Positions 6,964 to 13,983 of a stretch of 17,250 nt of DNA are shown piece by piece (the stretch's first letter is position 1; every line of letters starts with the position of its first letter). The notes under the pieces are model-generated. The model saw only the letters and a list, made by a program, of their open reading frames with translations, was not told the origin of the DNA and ran no database searches. Both the position numbers and the translations under genes were made by a program. The stretch comes from Pelagibius sp036570545 (GTDB lineage: Bacteria > Pseudomonadota > Alphaproteobacteria > Kiloniellales > Kiloniellaceae): contig DATCXZ010000095.1 of the NCBI GenBank assembly GCA_036570545.1, positions 1 through 17,250 on the forward strand, given 5' to 3'.

Positions 6964-8511
6964 ATGGCAGCCCGGGTAGAGGGGCCGGCCGTCGCGCCGG
7001 TGCCCAGCAACTTCTACTTCGGGCTGCCCTTCCGCTCGCTGATCAGCAAGCTGGTGCTGCTGCTGGTCATCTTCTGTGCGGTGCCCATCATCCTCTACAT
7101 CCAGTTCCGCGAGGCCGATGCCGAGAAGCGGTTCCTGCTGATGGAGAGCGTGCGCGAGCAGGGCCGCATGGTGGCGGAGAGCCTGCGGCCGCTGCTGGAG
7201 CAGCAGGAGATCTCGTCGCTGCCGCTGCTGAACGACGAGGTGGCGCGCTTCGCCACCAAGCAGACCGGCGTGAAGGTGCTGTTCCGGCCGGCCGGCGAGT
7301 TCGGTGCCGAAAGCTTCTACTTCGTGGCCTCGCAGCCGCCCATCGCGCCGACCGAGCTGGCCGCCGAGCGCGACCGCCTGGTCGAGCGCGGCGTGTTCGA
7401 CAATCTGGCGCAGAGCTGCTGGGGCGAGCTCTCCATGGCCCTGCGCCACCGCCGCGCCTCCGGCGCCGAGGAGCTGCTCACCTCGATCACCCCGATCAAC
7501 ACGGCGTCCGGCTGCTGGGCCGTCATCACCACCCATTCGACCACCGAGTTCCTCGGCACCTCGATCGACCAGCCATACTGGAAGACCATCGAGGTGCGCA
7601 TCGCCGCGGCGATCTATTTCGCGATGGCGATCTTCACCATCGGTCTCTTCGTGTCGATCTGGCGCGGCCTGATGCGCTTCCGGCGCCTCGCGCGCAGCAT
7701 CCGCACCGGCGCCAGCCACGTCAGCTTCGCGCAGCAGAACCGGGTGCCGGAGCTGGCGCCGGTGGCCGAGGAGTTCGACCGCATGACCATGGCGCTGCAG
7801 GATTCGGCCGAGAGCATCCGCCTTGCGGCGGAGGACAACGCCCACGCCTTCAAGACGCCGATCGCCATCATGCGCCAGTCGCTGGAGCCGCTGCGGCGCC
7901 TCGTCGCGCCGGAGGAGGTGCGCGGCCAGCGCGCCCTCGACGTGCTGGAAGTCTCCATCGATCGGCTCGACCATCTGGTCGCCTACGCGCGCCGCCTCGA
8001 GGAGACCACCGCCGAGCTGCTCGACCCGCCGCGCCAGCGCATCTGCCTGACCCGCATCGTCGAGCGCATGCTGTCGGCCTATGCCGACACCTTCGCCAGC
8101 CGGCGCCTCATCCTCGATGCCCGCCTGCAGCCGGAGATCTTCGTGCTCGCCGGCGAGGACCTCATCGAGACGGTGCTGGAGAACATCTTCGACAATGCGA
8201 TCGAGGTATCGCCGAACGGCTCGAAGATCATCGTCGAGCTGCGCGCGGTACAGTCGCGGGCCGAGCTGTCGGTGCTCGACCGCGGCCCCGGCGTGCCGCA
8301 CGGCGAGCTGACCCGCATTTTCGAGCGCTACGTGTCGCTGCGCTCCCGGTCGAAGCCCGACGAGGGCGGCGACGGCGAGGGGGGACCCCACATGGGTATC
8401 GGCCTGTGGATCGTGCGTCGCAACCTCCAGGCGATCGGTGGCAGCGTCCGCGCGGAAAACCGTCCTGACGGCGGGCTGGCGATGGTCCTGCGCTTCCCCC
8501 TGGCCGGTTGA
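6964..8511 (+). CDS. Membrane sensor histidine kinase, partner of the upstream regulator
   Basis: The protein has 515 residues. Membrane helices at about 28-46 and 212-234 enclose a periplasmic sensor domain of about 165 residues with two cysteines (152 and 184). A HAMP-like linker (235-280) leads to the dimerisation/phospho-acceptor helix with His294 in NAHAFKTPIA. The ATPase domain has the N box ENIFDNA (406-412), G1 DRGPG (439-443), F box IFERY (452-456) and G2 GIGLWIV (478-484). The residue after the phospho-His is Ala rather than the usual Glu or Asp. The ATG at 6964 is 5 bases after the regulator stop, with GGCGGAG just inside the regulator gene, so the two are translationally coupled. 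The layout resembles ChvG/ExoS-type kinases, but the sensor domain is not recognised and the signal is unknown. Confidence 0.9.
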   Translation: MAARVEGPAVAPVPSNFYFGLPFRSLISKLVLLLVIFCAVPIILYIQFREADAEKRFLLMESVREQGRMVAESLRPLLEQQEISSLPLLNDEVARFATKQTGVKVLFRPAGEFGAESFYFVASQPPIAPTELAAERDRLVERGVFDNLAQSCWGELSMALRHRRASGAEELLTSITPINTASGCWAVITTHSTTEFLGTSIDQPYWKTIEVRIAAAIYFAMAIFTIGLFVSIWRGLMRFRRLARSIRTGASHVSFAQQNRVPELAPVAEEFDRMTMALQDSAESIRLAAEDNAHAFKTPIAIMRQSLEPLRRLVAPEEVRGQRALDVLEVSIDRLDHLVAYARRLEETTAELLDPPRQRICLTRIVERMLSAYADTFASRRLILDARLQPEIFVLAGEDLIETVLENIFDNAIEVSPNGSKIIVELRAVQSRAELSVLDRGPGVPHGELTRIFERYVSLRSRSKPDEGGDGEGGPHMGIGLWIVRRNLQAIGGSVRAENRPDGGLAMVLRFPLAG

Positions 8512-8551
8512 GACACTTTGGGCGCGGGACGGTCTTTCCCTTACCGAATTT

Positions 8552-8579
8552 TTGCTAAATTACTTATTTCGCTTAACTT
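8552..8579 (+). promoter_or_regulatory. Promoter candidate in the AT-rich gap after the kinase gene
   Basis: The 124-base gap after the kinase is markedly AT-rich around 8545-8580. TTGCTA (8552-8557) and TAACTT (8574-8579) are 16 bases apart. This suggests the following gene is transcribed on its own. The match is modest. Confidence 0.3.
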
Positions 8580-8635
8580 CTCCGTCACAACTTTGACGCA
8601 CCCCTTAGTTGCGGTCCCGCGTTAGGTTCGTGTCG

Positions 8636-9235
8636 ATGCGGAGCAAAGAGACCTCTCATGTCATCGACCTCGGCACCGGTCCCCTTGGCCCATTGGGGAG
8701 CGAGCCGAAAGACATGAAGCGGGACAGGGGAAGCATTCTGACGGCCCCTCCCTTCGGGTACTCCCCCGAGCTTCCCCTGCGCCGGCCGGGTGGCCCGAAA
8801 GCCCGGCCGGCGCTCTCCGCAGCTTCCCTTCCTGCCAAGCTTCCGGCCGGCATCAGCAGAAGCCTGCGGCGCCTCAAGGGGCTGCACCAGCGGCTGTCGA
8901 TCTGCCGCGTCACCCTGGCGCCGGGCTGCGACGGCCGCCTTGCCGCCATCGAGGATCTGTCGCTGATCACCGAGCTGGCCGACGACGGCGCCCTCATCGT
9001 CATCTTCATCCATCCGCCGGGCGTCGGCGACGATGCTGCAGCCTCTGGCGTGGTCACACGGCTGGAGCAGGCCCTGCGGCACAGCGCCGTGCCGCTGGAC
9101 GCGGTGCGCGTCGCGGTGATGCATTGCGACGCGACGGCGATCGACGAGGGCGACGCGACCTGCGATCTCCTGGCAGAGGCGCCCAGCCGCGGTCTGCTGG
9201 CGGCCGACGGCATCGCCCAGGCGATGTCCGCCTAG
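8636..9235 (+). CDS. Unrecognised 199-residue protein, possibly a degenerate GGDEF-like fold
   Basis: I do not recognise a named family. The first 70 residues are Pro/Gly/Arg-rich and look disordered. From about residue 72 a folded part begins: RVTLAPGCDG, then DDGALIVIFIHPPGVGDDAA, a helix TRLEQALR, DAVRVAVMHCD and CDLLAEA. The order strand-loop-helix-strand-helix resembles the second half of a GGDEF domain without its active-site motif, but this is a weak guess. Codon use favours this strand. Possible starts are ATG 8636 (AGG nine bases upstream), TTG 8609 and ATG 8714. A perfect 12-base inverted repeat lies inside the N-terminal part. Its stop shares CTAG with the stop of the convergent MATE gene. 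It lies 124 bases after the kinase. Confidence 0.6.
   Translation: MRSKETSHVIDLGTGPLGPLGSEPKDMKRDRGSILTAPPFGYSPELPLRRPGGPKARPALSAASLPAKLPAGISRSLRRLKGLHQRLSICRVTLAPGCDGRLAAIEDLSLITELADDGALIVIFIHPPGVGDDAAASGVVTRLEQALRHSAVPLDAVRVAVMHCDATAIDEGDATCDLLAEAPSRGLLAADGIAQAMSA
8779..8813. repeat. Perfect 12-base inverted repeat within the unknown gene
   Basis: GCGCCGGCCGGG (8779-8790) and CCCGGCCGGCGC (8802-8813) are perfect reverse complements with an 11-base loop. No T-tract follows on the plus strand. It falls in the low-complexity N-terminal coding part (residues about 48-60 of the unknown protein). Confidence 0.8.
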
Positions 9236-10632
9236 AGGCGTGCTTCCGCCGCCTTCTTACGCCACGGCCCGACCGACTCCTCCAAGGCCGGATAGTGCAG
9301 GCCCAGCGTCACCGCGCGCGCGGCCAGGAACAGCAGCAGGCTGAGCCACAGGCCGTGATTGCCCAGCGGCGGCACCAGCAGCCAGACCGCGAGCAGGAAG
9401 ACCGCCAGCGACAGGATCATGGCGTTGCGCATCGGGGCGGTGCGGGTGGCGCCGATGAAGATGCCGTCGAGCAGAAAGCTCCACACGGAGATCAGCGGCG
9501 AGGCGATCATCCACCAAAGATAGGTCTCGGCGCTGAGGCGAACGTCAGGCAAAGAGGTGAAGACCGCGATGAGCAGCGGTCCGCCGAGCAGCAGGGCGAG
9601 GCTCGTCAGCCCCGCGCCGACGAAGCCCCAGAGGCTGCAGGCGAGCGCAGCGGCGCGGAAGGTCCGCCGGTTGCGGGCGCCCCGCGCGCTGCCGGCGAGG
9701 ATCTCGGCGGCATGGGCGAAGCCGTCGAGGCCATAGGAGACGAAGGACTGGAATTGCAGCAGGATGGCATTGCCGGCCAGCACGACATCGCCGAAGCCGG
9801 CGCCTTCGGAGGTGAAGATGCCGAAGGCGAGCACCAGGCAAAGCGTGCGTAGAAAGATGTCGAGGTTGACCCGCATCAGGGCGGTGAGCCGCGCCGGGTC
9901 CTTGAGCCGCAGCCAGTCGGCCGCATCCGGCCGCCCCACGCGCCAGATGATCAGTGTCAGACCGGCCGCGGCCGCGCTGCTCTCGGCGATCAGCGTCGCC
10001 CAGGCGACCCCGGCGATGCCCCAGCCAAAGCCGAGGACGAAGGCCAGGTCGAGCACGATGTTCATGCCGTTCAGGAACAGCTGCAGCAGCAGCGCGGTGC
10101 GCGCCCGCTGGACGCCCAGCAGCCAGCCCAAAACGGCATAGTTCACCAGGGCGGCCGGGGCGCTCCAGATGCGGATATCGAAGTAGACGCCGGTGTGGCC
10201 GGCGACCTCGGCGCTGGCATCGATGGCCCAGAGGGCGACCAGCCGTATCGGGCCCTGCAGCAGAATGAGCAGACAGCCGAAGCCGAGTGCCAGGGCGAGC
10301 GGCCGCAGCAGGCAGGCACGCAGCTCGGCGCGGTCGCCGGCGCCGTAGGCCTGGGCGGTGAAGCCGGTCGTGCCCATGCGCAGAAAGCCGAAGCCCCAGA
10401 ACAGGAAGCTGAAGATGACGCCGCCCACGGCCACGCCGCCGATGAAGCTGGGGTCAGGCAGGTGGCCGACTACCGCCGTATCGACCGCGCCGAGCAGCGG
10501 CGTGGTCAGGTTGGCCAGGATGATCGGCCCGGCGAGCTGCCAGACACGGCGGTGCCAGGCGCCGTCGTCGTCGCCCGGCCGGCCTGAACCGGCCGGTGTC
10601 GCGGCAGGACGTGATGGGGGCTGGGCGGTCAT
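9232..10632 (-). CDS. MATE-family efflux transporter, DinF-like
   Basis: This 466-residue, roughly 12-helix inner-membrane protein resembles the DinF branch of the MATE family. The first helix reads LAGPIILANLTTPLLGAVDT, followed by AVVGHLPD. Asp51 in it matches the conserved acidic residue of proton-coupled MATE exporters. FLFWGFGFLRMGTTGFTAQA (76-95) is also typical of DinF. Such proteins export organic cations, drugs or toxic metabolites using H+ or Na+ gradients; the substrate here is unknown. An in-frame ATG at 10680 would add 16 residues, but it lies within a good -10 candidate, so I prefer 10632. Neither start has a strong ribosome site. It is divergent from dgcN and convergent with the unknown gene, sharing CTAG at the stops. 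Confidence 0.9.
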   Translation of the reverse strand: MTAQPPSRPAATPAGSGRPGDDDGAWHRRVWQLAGPIILANLTTPLLGAVDTAVVGHLPDPSFIGGVAVGGVIFSFLFWGFGFLRMGTTGFTAQAYGAGDRAELRACLLRPLALALGFGCLLILLQGPIRLVALWAIDASAEVAGHTGVYFDIRIWSAPAALVNYAVLGWLLGVQRARTALLLQLFLNGMNIVLDLAFVLGFGWGIAGVAWATLIAESSAAAAGLTLIIWRVGRPDAADWLRLKDPARLTALMRVNLDIFLRTLCLVLAFGIFTSEGAGFGDVVLAGNAILLQFQSFVSYGLDGFAHAAEILAGSARGARNRRTFRAAALACSLWGFVGAGLTSLALLLGGPLLIAVFTSLPDVRLSAETYLWWMIASPLISVWSFLLDGIFIGATRTAPMRNAMILSLAVFLLAVWLLVPPLGNHGLWLSLLLFLAARAVTLGLHYPALEESVGPWRKKAAEARL

Positions 10633-10675
10633 GCGGCTGCGCTGGCCTGCCGATTGCTTCCAGGGAGGGCGCGGG

Positions 10676-10704
10676 ATCATAGGCCGCCCGGCGGTGCCGG
10701 CAAA
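10676..10704 (-). promoter_or_regulatory. Promoter candidate for the MATE gene
   Basis: On the minus strand TTTGCC (10704-10699) is followed after 17 bases by TATGAT (10681-10676), a five-of-six -10 match. Transcription would begin near 10669, 37 bases before the ATG at 10632. This argues against a start at 10680. Confidence 0.4.
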
Positions 10705-10742
10705 GGCCTGGCTGCCTTGCCGCAGGCGCGGCGCCGGGCCGC

Positions 10743-10771
10743 TTGGCGCGCCCCGCCGCGATCACTAAGAT
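10743..10771 (+). promoter_or_regulatory. Promoter candidate for the dgcN operon
   Basis: TTGGCG (10743-10748) and TAAGAT (10766-10771) are spaced by exactly 17 bases; each matches four of six consensus positions. The leader would be about 73 bases before the dgcN ATG. Confidence 0.4.
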
Positions 10772-10850
10772 GCCGCCCGCAAGCGCCGTCAAAGGCGCAG
10801 TCCGCCGCCGGAGAGCACCCGGCGCCGGCAAAACAGACTCCGAGGGGCGT

Positions 10851-11849
10851 ATGTCGATCCAGCATCCTTATCTCCTGTTTCTCGGCGACGCGCCCGACCA
10901 GCTCGCGGCCAAGACGGCGCAGGGCATCGCCCACTGGCGCCCCGACTGGTGCGTCGGCCAGCTCCGCCTCGACGGCTGCCAGGCCGGCCTCGGGTTGCCC
11001 GACCTGACCCTGGAGGAGGGGCGCGCCGCGGGCGCCAAGACCCTCGTCATCGGCGTCGCCAACCGTGGCGGCGTCTTCTCCGAGGCCTGGATCGCCGTGC
11101 TCGAGCGGGCGCTGCTGCTCGGCTACGATCTCGCCGCCGGCCTGCACAACCGCCTTGCCGACGTGCCGGTGCTGAAGGCGGCAGCCGCGCGGCACGACCG
11201 CAAGCTGTTCGACGTGCGCCATCCGACCCGCGAGTTCGCGGTCGCCAGCGGCAAGAAGCGGCCGGGCAAGCGCCTGCTCGCCGTCGGCACCGACTGCTCG
11301 GTCGGCAAGATGTACACCACGCTGGCGCTGGAGAAGGCGATGAAGGCGCACGGCCTGAAGGCCGACTTCCGCGCCACCGGCCAGACCGGCATCCTCATCG
11401 CCGGCTCCGGCGTCTCCATCGACGCCGTGGTGGCCGATTTCATCTCCGGCGCGGTGGAATACCTCGCGCCGGCCAACGAAGCGGATCACTGGGATCTCAT
11501 CGAGGGCCAGGGCTCGCTGTTCCATGCCTCCTATGCCGGCGTCTCGCTCGGGCTGCTGCACGGCGCCCAGGCCGATGCCCTGGTGCTGTGCCACGAGCCG
11601 ACGCGCCCGCACATGCGCGGGCTGCCCGACTTCAAGCTGCCGGACCTCCGGGCCTGCATGGCGGCAAACCTCGCCGCCGCGCAGCTCACCAATCCGGCGG
11701 CCCGCTTCGTCGGCATCGCGGTGAACACCTCGCAGATGGATAAGGGCAAGGCCGCCAGCTACCTGAAGGGCCTGGAAGACGACTTCGGCCTGCCCGCGGT
11801 CGATCCCTTCGCCGGCGGCGTCGCGCCGATCGTCGAGCGGCTCGCGTGA
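10851..11849 (+). CDS. dgcN: D-glutamate N-acetyltransferase DgcN (DUF1611 family)
   Basis: The protein has 332 residues, close to the usual family length. It belongs to the DUF1611 group, whose member DgcN has been described as acetylating D-glutamate to N-acetyl-D-glutamate. The N-terminal part (about 1-130) is a Rossmann-like domain (VIGVANRGG at 66-74). The C-terminal part is a P-loop domain with GTDCSVGK (146-153), ATGQTGIL (175-182) and IEGQGSLFH (217-225), all typical of the family. The ATG at 10851 has GAGGGG four to five bases upstream. Its TGA overlaps the GTG start of dgcA (GTGA), so the two are coupled, as expected for a pathway pair. The protein is predicted cytosolic. The substrate is inferred from the family and the neighbour. 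Confidence 0.9.
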   Translation: MSIQHPYLLFLGDAPDQLAAKTAQGIAHWRPDWCVGQLRLDGCQAGLGLPDLTLEEGRAAGAKTLVIGVANRGGVFSEAWIAVLERALLLGYDLAAGLHNRLADVPVLKAAAARHDRKLFDVRHPTREFAVASGKKRPGKRLLAVGTDCSVGKMYTTLALEKAMKAHGLKADFRATGQTGILIAGSGVSIDAVVADFISGAVEYLAPANEADHWDLIEGQGSLFHASYAGVSLGLLHGAQADALVLCHEPTRPHMRGLPDFKLPDLRACMAANLAAAQLTNPAARFVGIAVNTSQMDKGKAASYLKGLEDDFGLPAVDPFAGGVAPIVERLA

Positions 11850-12841
11850 GCCGGGCGATGGCGACGCTGCGCGTGCGCTGCGAGTCGTGGCCGATCCGCG
11901 GCACCTTCACCATCTCGCGCGGCAGCAAGACCACCGCCGACGTGGTGGTGGTGGAACTCAGCGACACCGACGGCAACCTGGGGCGCGGCGAGGCGGTGCC
12001 CTACGCGCACTATGGCGAGTCCCTGCAGAGCGTGCTGGACCAGATCGAAAGCCTGCACGGCGCCCTCGCCGAAGGACTCGACCGCCACGGCCTGCAGGCG
12101 CTGCTGCCGGCGGGGGCCGCGCGCAATGCCGTCGACCTCGCCTTCTGGGACCTCGAGTGCAAGCAGAGCGGCCGGCGCCACTGGGAGATCGCGGGGTTGC
12201 CGCCGCCGGCACCGGTGACCACCGCCTTCACGCTCTCCCTCGACAGCGCCGAGGCCATGGGCCGCAAGGCGGCGGAGAACCGCGCGCGCCCCTTGCTGAA
12301 GCTGAAGCTGGCCGGCCCCGAAGACCTCGACCGGGTCGCCGCGGTGCGCCGCAACGCGCCCGCCGCGCGCATCGTCGTCGACGCCAACGAGGGCTGGACG
12401 GTGGAGCAGTACAGCGCGCTGGCGCCCAGGCTCGGCGACCTCGGCGTCGAGATGATCGAGCAGCCGCTGCCGGCCGGCAACGACGCGGCGCTGGCGGACA
12501 TCGACCGCCCGGTGCCCGTCTGCGCCGACGAATCCTGTCATGACACGGCGACGCTGGCCGGCCTCAAGGGCCGCTACGACATGGTGAACATCAAGCTCGA
12601 CAAGACCGGCGGCCTCACCGAGGCGCTGAAGCTGAAGCGGGCCGCCGAGGCGGAGGGCTACGGCATCATGGTCGGCTGCATGCTGGCGACCTCGCTGGCG
12701 ATGGCGCCCGGCGTGCTGTTGGCGCAGGGCGTGCCGGTGGTCGATCTCGACGGGCCGCTGCTGCTGGCCGAGGATCGCGAGCCGGGCCTGAAGATAGAAG
12801 ACAGCCTGGTCTACCCGCCGGCTGCGACGCTCTGGGGATGA
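11846..12841 (+). CDS. dgcA: N-acetyl-D-glutamate racemase DgcA (enolase superfamily)
   Basis: This 331-residue member of the muconate-lactonizing/dipeptide-epimerase branch of the enolase superfamily has the catalytic set in place: Lys152 and Lys154 in LKLK, metal ligands Asp179 (VVDAN), Glu205 (MIEQP) and Asp228 (CADES), and the opposite-face base in NIKLDK (Lys250). The C-terminal DLDGP (300-304) matches the substrate-contacting region of dipeptide epimerases. Such genes are often annotated as L-Ala-D/L-Glu epimerase. Next to dgcN the better call is the racemase that turns N-acetyl-D-Glu into N-acetyl-L-Glu, after which deacetylation would yield L-Glu. The start is GTG 11846, overlapping the dgcN stop by four bases; ATG 11858 is an alternative. 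No separate deacetylase gene is seen nearby. Confidence 0.88.
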   Translation: MSRAMATLRVRCESWPIRGTFTISRGSKTTADVVVVELSDTDGNLGRGEAVPYAHYGESLQSVLDQIESLHGALAEGLDRHGLQALLPAGAARNAVDLAFWDLECKQSGRRHWEIAGLPPPAPVTTAFTLSLDSAEAMGRKAAENRARPLLKLKLAGPEDLDRVAAVRRNAPAARIVVDANEGWTVEQYSALAPRLGDLGVEMIEQPLPAGNDAALADIDRPVPVCADESCHDTATLAGLKGRYDMVNIKLDKTGGLTEALKLKRAAEAEGYGIMVGCMLATSLAMAPGVLLAQGVPVVDLDGPLLLAEDREPGLKIEDSLVYPPAATLWG

Positions 12842-12881
12842 TCCCGGCGCCGGCACAGAGTGGCGAAAAGGAATCGGTGTC

Positions 12882-13322
12882 ATGATGAAGAAGGCTGTGC
12901 TGGCGGTGATCGTGCTGCTGTCGCTGGCCGCTGCGCCGGCGCTGGCGGCGAGCTTCGAGGAAGGCCAGATCTGGCGCTATCAGACCCGCCCGGGCGAGGA
13001 GGCTTCGCGCCTCTTCATCGCCCGCATCGACCGCGGCCTCGGCACCCAGTCGATCTATCACATCTACGTCGACGGCCTGAAGCTGAAGAACCCGCTCTAC
13101 GAAGGCGGCGTGCAGGACCACTTGCCGCACGCCCCGGTCACCCGGCAGGCGCTCGAGGCCAGCGTCACGGAATTGCTGCAGGAGGACGCGGCCATGCCCG
13201 ACATCTCCGAAGGCTACGCCGCCTGGCTGCTCGCCTTCGAGAAGGGGCAGGCCGGCGTCTTCACCCAGCCGGTGAACCAGATCGTCCAGCTCATCGAGAA
13301 CGCCTTCAGCCAGGTGAAGTGA
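12882..13322 (+). CDS. Small secreted protein of unknown function
   Basis: The protein has 146 residues. A clear Sec signal peptide (MMKK followed by a hydrophobic core, cleavage near LAA at residue 23) points to the periplasm. The mature part opens with FEEGQIWRYQTRPGEEAS (25-42) and continues with YHIYVDGLKLKNP and a helical C-terminus. It looks like a conserved single-domain protein, but I cannot name the family. It has no cysteine in the mature part and no lipobox. AAGGAA lies upstream of the ATG at 12882; ATG 12885 is equally possible. It is 40 bases after dgcA and 10 bases before the ceramidase-like gene, so it belongs to the same transcription unit. Confidence 0.8.
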   Translation: MMKKAVLAVIVLLSLAAAPALAASFEEGQIWRYQTRPGEEASRLFIARIDRGLGTQSIYHIYVDGLKLKNPLYEGGVQDHLPHAPVTRQALEASVTELLQEDAAMPDISEGYAAWLLAFEKGQAGVFTQPVNQIVQLIENAFSQVK

Positions 13323-13332
13323 TTCGTCGCGC

Positions 13333-13983
13333 ATGGAGGGGGACTTCATCGATCTCTACTGCGAGCGGGTCGGGCCGGGGCTCTGGGCCGAGCCGCTCAA
13401 TCTGGTCACCAACCTCGCGTTCATCCTCGCCGGCGTTTTGCTGGTGGTCGCGCTGCGGCGCGCGGAGCCGGCGGTCCGGCGCGACCCGGCGATCATCGGT
13501 CTTGCCGTTCTGGTTCTCGTCGTCGGTATCGGCAGCGGCCTCTTCCACAGTTTCGCCACGCGCTGGGCGGCGCTGGCCGACGTCATCCCCATTGCGCTCT
13601 TCATCCTGTTCTACCTGTACCTCGCGCTGAGGCGCTTCGTCGGACTGCCGCTGCGGCATTGCCTACTCGCTATCGTCATCGTGCTGGTCCTCACCGTGGT
13701 GCTGCCGCTTGCCTTCGGCTTCAGCGTCTCGACCTACGGCGTGGCCCTGCTCGCGATGCTCGGCGTCGGGGGTTTCCTGCACTTCGGGCGGCGCCACCCG
13801 GCAGGACCGGGCATTCTCGTCGCTGCCGGCGTGTTCGCCTTCTCGCTCGCGTTGCGCACCGCCGACCTGCCGCTCTGCGTCACCCTGCCCAGCGGCACCC
13901 ACTTCCTCTGGCACGCGCTCAATGCCGTGGTGCTCTACAGTCTCGTGCGCACCATGATGCGGCATGGCAGGCAGCCGGGATGA
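13333..13983 (+). CDS. Ceramidase-like integral membrane hydrolase (CREST superfamily)
   Basis: This 216-residue protein has about seven membrane helices. It carries the alkaline-ceramidase/CREST signature: an N-terminal YCE with AEPLNLVTNLAF (19-30), GSGLFHSFATRW (68-79, with Ser69 and His72), Asp83 in LADVIPI, and a C-terminal THFLWHALNA (189-198, with His190 and His194). In this superfamily the His residues and Asp bind zinc and hydrolyse amide or ester bonds of lipids within the membrane. All expected ligands are present, so it is likely active. The lipid substrate is unknown; ceramide or another N-acylated lipid is possible. The ATG at 13333 lies 10 bases after the preceding stop. Its own stop overlaps the next start as ATGA. 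Confidence 0.85.
   Translation: MEGDFIDLYCERVGPGLWAEPLNLVTNLAFILAGVLLVVALRRAEPAVRRDPAIIGLAVLVLVVGIGSGLFHSFATRWAALADVIPIALFILFYLYLALRRFVGLPLRHCLLAIVIVLVLTVVLPLAFGFSVSTYGVALLAMLGVGGFLHFGRRHPAGPGILVAAGVFAFSLALRTADLPLCVTLPSGTHFLWHALNAVVLYSLVRTMMRHGRQPG

Noticed and set aside
6955..8391. A 478-codon open frame on the minus strand opposite the histidine kinase
   Set aside because: It is an antisense shadow of a clear kinase gene with intact motifs; its translation is low-complexity His/Arg/Ala-rich and resembles nothing.
8526..8545. A possible terminator after the kinase gene
   Set aside because: Only a 4-base stem (GGGA/TCCC) could be drawn and no run of T follows directly.
10633..10680. An earlier ATG (10680) for the MATE gene
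   Set aside because: It coincides with a good -10 hexamer and adds a non-conserved tail; kept only as an alternative.
11759..12883. A 374-codon minus-strand frame opposite dgcA
   Set aside because: dgcA has all enolase-superfamily catalytic residues on the other strand; the antisense product is repetitive and unrecognisable.
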